Below are positions 23,940 through 32,639 of a DNA stretch of 34,869 nucleotides, piece by piece. Each line of letters starts with the position of its first letter. Within the stretch, counting starts at the first letter, position 1. This stretch comes from an uncultured Muribaculum sp. (GTDB lineage: Bacteria; Bacteroidota; Bacteroidia; Bacteroidales; Muribaculaceae), in assembly GCF_910583865.1 (NCBI RefSeq), contig NZ_CAJTYX010000030.1, positions 1 through 34,869 on the forward strand. Direction: 5' to 3'. The notes below the pieces were generated by a model, which saw nothing but the letters and a program-made list of their open reading frames with translations, was not told the DNA's origin and ran no database searches. Made by a program: the position numbers and the translations under genes.

Positions 23940-25628
23940 TTACCAGTTCAGCACCCTGACTTTGTACACGTCCATGTCCGGGACCTTGATAGTCGAGGTT
24001 TCTTTGGAGGCGGTGTAGTCGGTAGAGTAGCGGAGAGTCTGTGTCGACCAGCTTTGTGTGCCTTCCGGCTTTGTTGCATCGGTGTACCACAGTTCGGAGG
24101 TGGCGGGATTGTAGTTGAGCGACTTGATCTGCGTGGAGGCTGCGAAAAGCGGCATTTCGGTGAAGCTCTCGGTGTTCATGTCGAAAAGGTATGCTTTCAC
24201 TCCGGCCACCACCAGGGTGTTGGCATCGGCAAGGGTGATGTCGTGCACGCTGCCCTGCGGTGTATTGATTGTCTTTTCGAGTTTGAGCTGCGGGTTTTCC
24301 GTGTCCCAGTCCAGAAGGCTGTAGACCTGCAGCTGGTTGTGGCCGGCGGCATAGAGGCGCTTGTTGTTTTCGCTCCATACCACACCGTGGGCATATTGCA
24401 GTGTATAGCGTTGCAGCACGGTGTTGGGCTTGGCGATGTCGTAGAGCTGCACTTGATGGTGGTTGGAGCTGGATCCGTCGGAGCAGGCGACCACGATACG
24501 GTTGCCGGGGAGCAGTTCCGCAGAGTGGGCGTTGGCGGCCTGTGTGGTATGGAAAAGTATATTCTTGGTCTCGCGTTCGAGGAGCACGCACCAGTTGTAA
24601 GAACTCGTCACGAGAATCTTAGAGCCGTTTTCCACAGGCTTGCAGTCGTCGATATGGTCGCAACGCGATGCTGCCACGTCAAGTGTCTTTGCTGCATCCT
24701 CCGCATTCCATGTCCATTCGAGTCCGCTCTTGTAGCTTCCACCCATGCACTGTGCCACATTTATTATGTGCACCTTGTCGGTGCCGCCGATAAGCAGATG
24801 CGGGGGTTCGCTGTCGGAAGCGTCGGATGTGTAGAGGATTTCTCCGGACATTAGTTTCGCCGGGTCGTTGGAGACGACATTGAACGAGTGGCCGGCAGAG
24901 GTGTTTACGGTTATCGTGTATCCGGCCGAGAGCGATACTGGAGCGAGCTGCAATGCTACCTTTATGCCGTCGAGCGTGCAGTCGGCTGCCGTGGGGAGGG
25001 TGACGCGGACAGAAGGCTCCGATGCGTTGATAGCCCATGTGTCTGCATCGATGGTGATGTGACCGGCGATGTTCTCGCCACCGTTGGCTCTCACTTCCAC
25101 GCTTTCTACCGAATAGTTGCCTCGGGCCACGTTTACCATCATCAGCGCGGAGAACTGCGACAGCGATATGTCGCAGCCTTCGTATGATGACAGTGCCTGG
25201 CGGTCATGACCGAGGAGCAGTGGTGTGATAGTGCCGTTCTGGGTGGCCGGTATGTCGAATTCCACTTTTCCTGCGCCGACGGTCACCGGTGCGTCAACAG
25301 GCCAGTAGCTTACTACGGTGGCCGCTCCCGGAGCTTTCACCGTGAAAAGGAAAAGCGAGGATGTCTGGCCCGGACGTATAGGTGTAGCCGTGTAGGAACT
25401 TCCGTCGGAGGCCAGGCGCAGTATGGCCTTGTCGCCGGCGTTCCACTTCAATTGCGTGAAAGCTCCGTTGGCATCTATATAGCGGTTGAAGCCGATGTTG
25501 ACTTTTGCGGCGCGTTCTGTCACCGCATTGAAGTCCTTGTCATCGTCATCGGAGCATGCCGTGGCCGAGAAGGCCAGGCATGCGCCGACGAGAAAGTTTA
25601 TTATCATTGAATTTCTGTCGGAAAACAT
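23940..25628 (-). CDS. Surface lipoprotein: fimbrillin-like N-terminal region plus C-terminal beta-propeller (DUF6528-like)
   Basis: The preferred ATG at 25628 gives 562 residues with a lipobox ending in Cys25 followed by SDDDD, a surface-export signal for Bacteroidetes lipoproteins. The longer frame to 25709 overlaps the upstream gene and adds an unlikely leader. Residues of about 40-280 have a fimbrillin-type pattern (LKWNAGDKAILRL, FLFTVKAPGA, GKVEFDIPATQNG, LSQFSALMMVNV). From about residue 285 a repeated-blade region begins with LLIGGTDKVHIINVAQ and continues through GSKILVTSSYNWCVLLER, AHSAELLPGNRIVVACSDG, YAHGVVWSENNKRLYAAGH, SVHDITLADANTLVVAGVK and SLNYNPATSELWYTD, a beta-propeller probably of the DUF6528 type. 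No catalytic motif is seen. It is the last gene of the SusCD operon, 32 bases after the previous one, and probably acts as a surface ligand-binding protein. Confidence 0.75.
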   Translation of the reverse strand: MFSDRNSMIINFLVGACLAFSATACSDDDDKDFNAVTERAAKVNIGFNRYIDANGAFTQLKWNAGDKAILRLASDGSSYTATPIRPGQTSSLFLFTVKAPGAATVVSYWPVDAPVTVGAGKVEFDIPATQNGTITPLLLGHDRQALSSYEGCDISLSQFSALMMVNVARGNYSVESVEVRANGGENIAGHITIDADTWAINASEPSVRVTLPTAADCTLDGIKVALQLAPVSLSAGYTITVNTSAGHSFNVVSNDPAKLMSGEILYTSDASDSEPPHLLIGGTDKVHIINVAQCMGGSYKSGLEWTWNAEDAAKTLDVAASRCDHIDDCKPVENGSKILVTSSYNWCVLLERETKNILFHTTQAANAHSAELLPGNRIVVACSDGSSSNHHQVQLYDIAKPNTVLQRYTLQYAHGVVWSENNKRLYAAGHNQLQVYSLLDWDTENPQLKLEKTINTPQGSVHDITLADANTLVVAGVKAYLFDMNTESFTEMPLFAASTQIKSLNYNPATSELWYTDATKPEGTQSWSTQTLRYSTDYTASKETSTIKVPDMDVYKVRVLNW

Positions 25629-25660
25629 GTTTGAATGTGTTTTGATGTATGTGACGGAGA

Positions 25661-27682
25661 TTATTTGATGCAGCACGAACCACAGGGATCGCCGCCGTGG
25701 GTCGACCATCCGGGAGCACGGTCGTAGCCGAATCCTATGCCCACGAGCTTGCCGTTGACACCCTTGTCGCCGACAAGGGCGCTGTAGACAACCCCGTTGA
25801 GCAGGTTGTTGCCACCCATCTGCTTGTCGGCTCCGTCGGCATCAGAGCCGATGCGGCTGTCGGAGATGACGCCTCCTGTAGGGCTGAACACAAATAGTTT
25901 GTTGCCTTTCTGGCCCGAGGTGATGTAGAAGTTGCCTTCGGTGTCGACGCATGGATGCGAGTAGTTGAACGCATTGTTGCCGTCAAGGCCTTTATAATTC
26001 CATTTCTCGTTGAGTTCGCTGTCGAAGCAGTATGCGTAGCTGTCTTTGCTGCCGACGAACACGTCGCCGTTGGGGGCTACGACAGGTTCATACATGTTGT
26101 TTGGGCTTGCGCTGGTACATATCTTGCTGTCGATGAGCACTGTATGGTCGATGATGTCAATCTTCGACATGCAACCGTTGTTCTGCGGCACATATACAGA
26201 GCGTTTGTCTGCCGCAACGGCGAATCCGGATATGTCGGTCATCTTCTTTCCGATGGTAAGCTTGGCGACTTCCGCACCGGTGTCGGAGTTGAGGAAGAAG
26301 ATTGTGGTACCGTTTGTGCCGACCACTATCTCGCTGCCGTTTACAAGGAGTCCGGCGCATTGTGTGCCGAGACTGACACCCCATTTCTTCGAGCCTGAGG
26401 CTGTATCTATGGCGAAAACGTTGCCTGCACGGTCGCCGATGTAGACTATGGTGCCGGCGGCGTTGACGGCAGGTGCTGCTGCCTGCATCGACTGGGCCTC
26501 GGTGAAAGTCCAGCGTAGCTGGCCTTCGGGGCTTACGCAGTAGAACTGACCTGCGGTCTGTGTGCCGAAATAAATGTCGCCGTTTACGGGATTCACGGTG
26601 AGCATGTTGTAGCTGCCTGATTTGGCGGCGGGAATATATTCCCATTTTTTCTCGCCCGACATAGTGTCGAACGCATATAATGCTGTGATCTTGTTGAATG
26701 TGATGATGTACAGCATTCTGCCATCGGGAGAGAATACGGGGCATGTGCCTTTGAAGCCGTTCCAGTTGGAGCCGTCCTGCACCCAAGCGTCCCACGATAC
26801 TGCATATTCGCGCACGTTGATTCCGATGCTCCATTCGCGCTTCACGGTGCCGATCTGTGCCGACAGCTTGACGGTATGGTCGCCTGAAGATGTGAACGCG
26901 TAGTCGACCTCGTCGCCGCTCTTGACGATATCGCCGGGGAAGGTCCATGTGACGTTGGCGGCATCGGCGTAGGCCTCGCGGTTGAAAGTGAAGTGTACGG
27001 GCATTCCTATCGCTGTATTTTCCGTGCTTACGAAGTATGGTATGGCCAGTGTAGGCATTGCCTTGGCTATGGCAGGCTCGGAGTCGCCACGGTCGTATGA
27101 TGCCGTGAGCGTGAATGTGTAGTTGATGTCGTTGGTCAGGTTATCGACGGTGACAGTCTCGGCATCAGGTGCGAGATCCATCCTCTTGGTGTCGGCGGGC
27201 GCGTTGTCGGCGAAATAAGTGAGTGTATATCCTTTGACAAGCATCGACGGGCGTGTCCATGTGAGCGTCACGCTGGCATTGTCGCCTAAGGCGACGAGGT
27301 CGGTGACCGGGAAGCGCGATGTCGATGGCTTGGCGATAGCGGTGACCGCTCCCGAGATAAGATTGCCGTAGACGGCCTGTATGTCGAGCGAATACTGGTA
27401 GTCATTTACGAGCGAGCCTATGGTGTAGGTGTACTCGCTCAGTTTGCCTGTGCGGAAGGATACCGTTTCCGATTCGGGAGTCTTGTAGGAGATGATGAAG
27501 TCGGTGGGGTTCCAACCCTGCGGCATGCTCCAGGTTACGACGGCTTCTTCGTCGCCCGGTACGGCCTTGAGGTTCTCGACCTGCGGACGCGCGGCTCCTG
27601 CATCGACCACCTCGTCGTCCCAGCATCCTGTGAGGGCCGCCAGCATGATGGCGGACATCATTATGTTGATCAGTTTTTTCAT
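25661..27682 (-). CDS. Surface lipoprotein with fibronectin-III, PKD-like and PQQ-type beta-propeller domains
   Basis: This 673-residue protein begins with a lipoprotein signal (MKKLINIMMSAIMLAALTGC, Cys20, then WDDE, an acidic surface signal). Two fibronectin-III-like domains follow at about 32-120 (VVTWSMPQGWNPTDFIISYK) and 125-205 (VTLTWTRPSMLVKGYTLTYF), then a PKD-like domain at about 210-290 (VTWTFPGDIVKSGDEVDYAF). A beta-propeller from about 295 shows PQQ-like blades: YAFDTMSGEKKWEY, YCVSPEGQLRWTF, FAIDTASGSKKWGV, YCFDSELNEKWNY and FVFSPTGGVI. The end is WSTHGGDPCGSCCIK, unusual for its three clustered cysteines. Known PQQ-like propellers in Bacteroidetes need not bind PQQ. The gene is 18 bases after susD, so it sits where surface glycan-binding proteins are usually encoded, and a ligand-binding role is inferred. 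Confidence 0.78.
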   Translation of the reverse strand: MKKLINIMMSAIMLAALTGCWDDEVVDAGAARPQVENLKAVPGDEEAVVTWSMPQGWNPTDFIISYKTPESETVSFRTGKLSEYTYTIGSLVNDYQYSLDIQAVYGNLISGAVTAIAKPSTSRFPVTDLVALGDNASVTLTWTRPSMLVKGYTLTYFADNAPADTKRMDLAPDAETVTVDNLTNDINYTFTLTASYDRGDSEPAIAKAMPTLAIPYFVSTENTAIGMPVHFTFNREAYADAANVTWTFPGDIVKSGDEVDYAFTSSGDHTVKLSAQIGTVKREWSIGINVREYAVSWDAWVQDGSNWNGFKGTCPVFSPDGRMLYIITFNKITALYAFDTMSGEKKWEYIPAAKSGSYNMLTVNPVNGDIYFGTQTAGQFYCVSPEGQLRWTFTEAQSMQAAAPAVNAAGTIVYIGDRAGNVFAIDTASGSKKWGVSLGTQCAGLLVNGSEIVVGTNGTTIFFLNSDTGAEVAKLTIGKKMTDISGFAVAADKRSVYVPQNNGCMSKIDIIDHTVLIDSKICTSASPNNMYEPVVAPNGDVFVGSKDSYAYCFDSELNEKWNYKGLDGNNAFNYSHPCVDTEGNFYITSGQKGNKLFVFSPTGGVISDSRIGSDADGADKQMGGNNLLNGVVYSALVGDKGVNGKLVGIGFGYDRAPGWSTHGGDPCGSCCIK

Positions 27683-27700
27683 TGTGTCGGAAATGATGGA

Positions 27701-29089
27701 TTATGAGTTATATCCCGGGTTCTGCCAGAGGATTGAAGCATCGTTGACAATCTCGATCTGTGCGTTGGGGATGGGGAAGAGGAGGTTGTGCTCGTCGAGG
27801 CGATAGCCGAGGGCGCGCATCGTGGGTATAGCGAGGCCGAGGCGCACGAGGTCGAACCAGCGGTGGCCTTCGAGGGCGAATTCGCGTGCGCGTTCGTCGG
27901 CAAGCTCCTGGATGAACTGTTCGCGGGATGTTATATCCGAAGTGGTAAGCTCGGTGAGTCCGGCGCGAGCACGTGTCTTGTTCAGCCAGGGGAGCGCATC
28001 GGCAACGGAAGTCTCGCCGGCAGCCTCGGCATACATCAGGAAGATGTCGGCATAGCGGAGCAGGGGGAAGTCGTTGCCCACGTGGGTGTTGTAGGTGGCG
28101 TCGTATTCGTCCATCCATTTGTCGAGCACGTAGACGCTGCCCACTTTATTGTAGTTCCAGATGAGCGGACGGCGATTGTCGTCGGTGGAGTAGAGGTCAC
28201 GGATCAGTTGCGTGGGCGCCTCGATTTCGGCATACTTGTTGGTCTTTTGAGAGTACCAGTAGCCGTGTCCTTCGCCGTTGCTCTTCTCGTAGTGGAGCAC
28301 GAACAGCAGCTCTTTGTTGAACTTCTTGTTGACATCGACGGCATCGGCGGTGGTGGGCATCATTCCGAAGTTGGAGTTTTTCATCGCTTCGTCGAGAGCC
28401 GTCTTGGCCTCTGCATGGTGCTTGAATGTGAGATGCACCTTGGCAAGGAGCGCCCATGCCGCAGTGTTGGCCACACGGGCTTTTTCGATACCGGGCTTGT
28501 CGGGGAGCAGCCCTGCGGCTTCGGTAAGGTCGGATGTCAGCAGTGAATACATCTCCTGCTCTGTGCAGCGGGGCACATTCTTGGACTCGGCCGGAGATAC
28601 TACGGTGCGGCTCACAGGCACCACGCCGAAAGCACGGTAGAGGTTGAAGTAGAACCATGAGCGGATGAACAGCAGCTCACCGCGATACTGGCGGTAGTTG
28701 GGGAGGGATTCTTTTCCGTTGAGATGGTCGAGCACGTCATTGCAGCGGTATATGCCGTTGTACCATGTTTTCCACACCTTGGCGAGGATGCCGTTGGAGG
28801 GTACGTCCTGGAAATGGTCGAGGTCGTAGCGGTCTTGTGTAGATGTGGCCATGGCCAGCAGCCGCGACTCGTCGGAGCGGTAGGCAAGCTCGTTGATGAA
28901 GTAGCCGCTTTCGCCCTTTACCCTGTCGTAGCAGCCACGCACTGCCTGATTGAAGTCATCGTCGCTCTGGTAGTGGTTGGCTTCGGTAATGTTGTTGGAT
29001 GGGTATTGCTCGAAGAAGCTGTCGCCGCACGATGTGAACGCTGCTGCGCACATGAGGCAACCTGCTATATATAAATGTTTTGGATTCAT
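27701..29089 (-). CDS. SusD/RagB family outer-membrane nutrient-binding lipoprotein
   Basis: SusD-type proteins form the lid of a SusC transporter and bind ligand at the cell surface. The 462-residue protein has a lipoprotein signal with Cys21 (MNPKHLYIAGCLMCAAAFTSC followed by GDSFFEQ). Family features are DFNQAVRGCYDRVKG, the TPR-type helices around WYNGIYRCNDVLDHL and YRGELLFIRSWFYFNLYRAFG, VPRCTEQEMYSLLTSDLTEA, and DFPLLRYADIFLMYAEAAGE. The conserved ending is DERAREFALEGHRWFDLVRLG...LLFPIPNAQIEIV...LWQNPGY. Length is slightly short for the family. It lies 33 bases after susC and 18 before the propeller lipoprotein. The ligand cannot be deduced from this protein. Confidence 0.95.
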   Translation of the reverse strand: MNPKHLYIAGCLMCAAAFTSCGDSFFEQYPSNNITEANHYQSDDDFNQAVRGCYDRVKGESGYFINELAYRSDESRLLAMATSTQDRYDLDHFQDVPSNGILAKVWKTWYNGIYRCNDVLDHLNGKESLPNYRQYRGELLFIRSWFYFNLYRAFGVVPVSRTVVSPAESKNVPRCTEQEMYSLLTSDLTEAAGLLPDKPGIEKARVANTAAWALLAKVHLTFKHHAEAKTALDEAMKNSNFGMMPTTADAVDVNKKFNKELLFVLHYEKSNGEGHGYWYSQKTNKYAEIEAPTQLIRDLYSTDDNRRPLIWNYNKVGSVYVLDKWMDEYDATYNTHVGNDFPLLRYADIFLMYAEAAGETSVADALPWLNKTRARAGLTELTTSDITSREQFIQELADERAREFALEGHRWFDLVRLGLAIPTMRALGYRLDEHNLLFPIPNAQIEIVNDASILWQNPGYNS

Positions 29090-29122
29090 CTTTCAGTATA
29101 TGTATGATGGATGGGACATGTG

Positions 29123-32100
29123 TTATAGGCTGAAGTTGAGTCCGAAGGTGACTGTGCGCGGCAGCGGGTAGGAGCAGTAGTCCTCGCCCGGGGTGAGGGC
29201 GTCGTCGTTGCGTTTGTTGACTTCGGGGTTGTAGCCTGTGTAGTTGGTCCAGGTGAAGAGGTTGGTGCCCTGCACATAGACGCGGAGGTTCTTCACCCCT
29301 ATGCGCGACAGGAGCTGCTTGGGCAGCGTGTAGCCGAGCGATAGGTTCTGGAGGCGCAGGTATGATCCGTCCTCGATGTGGAATGTCGACGTGCATGAGC
29401 CGTTGTTGCCTGTGGACTTGCGTGTAACCTTGTTGAGCTCGCCGTAGGGGAATCGCTGCAGCGACTCCTTCATCATGTTGGACGATGCCTCCATGTTGAG
29501 CAGGTAGCGGCGTTCGAGGTTGAGGATCTCGTTGCCGTAGACGCCCTGGAAGTTGGCGGCGAGGTCGAAGCCCTTGTAGCCGAGCGTGAGGCCGAAGCCG
29601 TAGTAGAAATCTGGCTGGTAGTTGCCGACGATGGCGCGGTCGGCGTCTTTCTCAAGTATGCCGTTGCCGTTGGTGTCTACGAAGCGGAAGTCGCCGACCT
29701 CGGCCGAGGGGAAGTGGGGATAACTGTCGAGTTCCTGCTGGTTGTGGAAGATGCCGTCCTGTATCATCAGGTAGTAGCATCCGACGGGCTGGCCCACACG
29801 TGTCAGATAGTACGAACCGGCATATGAACCGTTCTTGATTATGTCGGCATCGCCGTCGCCGAGGTGGAGCACCTTGTTGCGGTTGAGCGACCAGTTGGCG
29901 TTGAACGCATAGGAGAAATCGCCGAAACGGTGGTCGGAAGCAAGCTGTAGCTCTATACCTTTGTTCTGCATCTCGCCGATGTTGATGGTCGACGTGCTGA
30001 ATCCGGATATGTCGGGTACAGGGACTTCAAAGAGCATATTGGTTGTCTTTGTGTAGTAGGCGTCGGCGGTCAGGCGCAGGTAGCCGTTGAGGATGTTGAA
30101 GTCCACGCCGACATTGTACTGCGTGTTCTTTTCCCAGCCGAGTTCGTCGTTGGCTATCTGTGTGGGGTTGATCATCGACTGCAGCCCGTTGCCGAGGTCG
30201 GTCATGCCGGCACCGTATAGCGCGAGGTAGGCGGAATTGCCGATTTGGGCGTTGCCGGTCTGGCCTACTGATGCGCGGAGCTTGAGGTCATTGAGCCAGG
30301 TGACATCGCGGAGGAACTTCTCGTCGCTTACGCGCCACCCGAGCGAGGCGGCGGGGAAGTAGCCCCAGCGCGTCTTGGATGCGAAGCGCGATGATCCGTC
30401 GCGGCGGATGGATGCCGACACCATATAGCGGCCCTGCCATGAATACTGCGCGCGGAACAGCCATGAGGCGAACGTGTAGCTGTAGCGGTTGTCGTAAGTG
30501 TCATCCTGGACTATGGTCTTGCCCTTTGTGGTGCGTATCTTGTCGTCGCCGGGAGTTCCTATGGCGTAGATCTGTGATGTGCGGATGGTCTGTTTCTCGG
30601 CCTCGTAGACTGCCACGGCGTTGATGCTGTGGTCACCGAAGGTGCGGTTGAATGTGATCTGGTTGGTGAGCGTCCAGTGGAAATAGCTGTTGCTCCAGTG
30701 GCGTGCCAGAGGGGCGGTGGGCTTGCCGTGGTAGTTCATGCCGTTCTCCTCTATGTAGCTCGGGCGGTAGTAGTCGCGGGTGTAGCTGTAATAGTCGCCG
30801 CCGGCGGTGAGCTTATATTCAAGACCCTTGATGAACTCATAGCCCACGTAGATGTTGCCCATGAGGTTGATTTTGTTGCGCTTATCATCGATTTCGTTGG
30901 CGAGCATCACGGGGTTGAGGCAGGTGTTGTACTGCGTGTCCCACGGGTCGAGGCGCAGCAGGCCGTTCATGTCCTGGTTGTAGGAACCGTCGCGGTTGTA
31001 GACGGGGAATATCGGGGCGCTCTGGAGGGCACATGCGATTACACCGTCGTGGTTGTACTGGGCGTTCGCGTCGACGAAGTTGGTCTCGGAGTAGGAGGGG
31101 GAGAAGCTGATGCCATACTTGAAATGTCCGCGTGTGCCGTCGATATTGGCGCGTGCGCTGAAGCGCTCGAAGTCACTGCCGATGATGGTTCCCTCCTTGT
31201 AGAGGTATGAGCCGCCCACGTAGTAGCGTACGTTGGGTGTCTTGCCTGATACGTTGACGGAGTGCTTGGTGGATAGGGCCGTGCGGAATATCTCGTCCTG
31301 CCAGTCGGTGTCGGTCAGCGTGCCGGTGGTGTCATGCAGGTATGCATCGACGATGGGATTGACGCGCATGTAGCTCGACGGACGCTGGTCGTAGGGTGTC
31401 CCTATTGTCGCGCCGGGTGTCTGGCTGAGGTATGCGCCGTCGCGCGCTTCCTTGAAGAGGGTGGCGAACTCGTAGGCGTCGAGCATGTCCATCTTCTTCG
31501 ACACGCGCGACCAGCCTACCTGGCCGTCGTAGGAGATGGTGGGCTGCTCGTCTTTGCCGCGCTTGGTGGTGACGATGACCACGCCGCACGAGCCGCGCGA
31601 ACCGTAGATGGCGGCTGCCGATGCGTCCTTCAGCACCTCAAGGCTCTCTATGTCGGAACTTTCGATGTTGGCGAAGGCGCGGGCGTCGGAGGTCACGCCG
31701 TCGATCACGTAGAGCGGGTCGTTGCCGGAAGTCGCCGACTGGATGCCTCGTATGCGTATCGACACGTTGCCGTCAGGCTGTCCGCCGAGAGTGAGCACCT
31801 GGACGCCCGGCATCTTGGCGGCCATGGCGTCGCGGAAGTCGCTTGTGGGTGTCTTGGCGAAGTCCTCGGCCTTTATGGAGGCGATGGAGGTGGTCACGTC
31901 ACGCTTGTTCTGCACGCCGTAGCCCACGACCACCACGTCGTCGAGCATCGTTGCCTGCGGCTGTATGTTGAAGTTTATGTCGTTCTGTCCGGCGGCAAGC
32001 TGTTGCTCTTCGGCCTTGTAGCCTACGTATGACACTACGAGTGTGGGGCGTGCGGTGGCCACGTTGAGGGTGAAGTTGCCGTCGATGTCAGTGGCCACGG

Positions 32101-32542
32101 CCTCCTTGGTGCCTTTCACCGTTACGGTTGCCCCGATTACCGGTTCGCCGGCTTCGTCGAGAACTTTTCCTGAGATTTTGCGGCGTGCGGTAGCTTTTCC
32201 GGCATCGTCGCTATGTGTGGTGGCGCCACGTGTGATGACTATCTTGTTGCCTTCGATGTCTACCTTTGCGCCCGGGATGGCTTCGGCCACTATCGAGGCT
32301 ATGGGGCGGTCGTCGGCCTTTATGGTGACGCGCTTGTTTGAGCTGATGTCATCATCGGCGTAGGCAAACGTGTAGTTGCTGTTGGCCTCGATGGTGTGGA
32401 GCAGCTCTTTTACGGTGACGTTTTTCACGTCGATGCTTACCGTCGGCGCTGTGGCGGCTAAGGCCGGCACCGAAGCAGCACAGAAAAGCATGGCCGGAAG
32501 CGTGTGCCGCAGCATGCCTTTCATTACGCTATTTGCTGTCAT
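29123..32542 (-). CDS. SusC/RagA family TonB-dependent outer-membrane transporter with STN signalling domain
   Basis: The 1139-residue protein starts with a signal peptide (core LPAMLFCAASVPALA). An STN domain follows at about 35-105 (VDVEG-type strands, e.g. KNVTVKELLHTIEANSNYTF), the module that TonB-dependent transducers use to contact FecR. Next come a carboxypeptidase-regulatory-like domain at about 118-205 (ISGKVLDEAGEPVIGATVTV), the LDDVVVVGYG segment, and a plug with the SusC signature IRIRGIQSATSGNDPLYVIDG and AAAIYGSRGSCGVVIVTTKRG. A 22-strand-type barrel ends in VTFGLNFSL. Together with the adjacent FecR and sigma genes, the STN domain marks this as a self-inducing uptake system. 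An alternative start is the Met at 32524. The substrate is unknown; no carbohydrate-active enzyme is nearby to suggest one. Confidence 0.95.
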   Translation of the reverse strand: MTANSVMKGMLRHTLPAMLFCAASVPALAATAPTVSIDVKNVTVKELLHTIEANSNYTFAYADDDISSNKRVTIKADDRPIASIVAEAIPGAKVDIEGNKIVITRGATTHSDDAGKATARRKISGKVLDEAGEPVIGATVTVKGTKEAVATDIDGNFTLNVATARPTLVVSYVGYKAEEQQLAAGQNDINFNIQPQATMLDDVVVVGYGVQNKRDVTTSIASIKAEDFAKTPTSDFRDAMAAKMPGVQVLTLGGQPDGNVSIRIRGIQSATSGNDPLYVIDGVTSDARAFANIESSDIESLEVLKDASAAAIYGSRGSCGVVIVTTKRGKDEQPTISYDGQVGWSRVSKKMDMLDAYEFATLFKEARDGAYLSQTPGATIGTPYDQRPSSYMRVNPIVDAYLHDTTGTLTDTDWQDEIFRTALSTKHSVNVSGKTPNVRYYVGGSYLYKEGTIIGSDFERFSARANIDGTRGHFKYGISFSPSYSETNFVDANAQYNHDGVIACALQSAPIFPVYNRDGSYNQDMNGLLRLDPWDTQYNTCLNPVMLANEIDDKRNKINLMGNIYVGYEFIKGLEYKLTAGGDYYSYTRDYYRPSYIEENGMNYHGKPTAPLARHWSNSYFHWTLTNQITFNRTFGDHSINAVAVYEAEKQTIRTSQIYAIGTPGDDKIRTTKGKTIVQDDTYDNRYSYTFASWLFRAQYSWQGRYMVSASIRRDGSSRFASKTRWGYFPAASLGWRVSDEKFLRDVTWLNDLKLRASVGQTGNAQIGNSAYLALYGAGMTDLGNGLQSMINPTQIANDELGWEKNTQYNVGVDFNILNGYLRLTADAYYTKTTNMLFEVPVPDISGFSTSTINIGEMQNKGIELQLASDHRFGDFSYAFNANWSLNRNKVLHLGDGDADIIKNGSYAGSYYLTRVGQPVGCYYLMIQDGIFHNQQELDSYPHFPSAEVGDFRFVDTNGNGILEKDADRAIVGNYQPDFYYGFGLTLGYKGFDLAANFQGVYGNEILNLERRYLLNMEASSNMMKESLQRFPYGELNKVTRKSTGNNGSCTSTFHIEDGSYLRLQNLSLGYTLPKQLLSRIGVKNLRVYVQGTNLFTWTNYTGYNPEVNKRNDDALTPGEDYCSYPLPRTVTFGLNFSL

Positions 32543-32639
32543 AAGTAAGATGTAGGGTTAGGGGGATAATTAAGGTGTCGATTGGTTTAATTCCCACCGC
32601 CGGGAGGGGTGGAGGAGGGTAGGGTGGAATGGGGACGTG

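Noticed and set aside
23838..24854. A 338-codon plus-strand frame opposite the fimbrillin/propeller lipoprotein
   Set aside because: It is antisense to a gene with a lipoprotein signal and operon context, and has low-complexity Val/Gly/His composition typical of shadow frames.
32543..32639. A GC-rich segment between fecR and susC considered as a terminator
   Set aside because: The best stem is only about five base pairs (CCACC/GGTGG) without a T-run, so it gives no support for termination.
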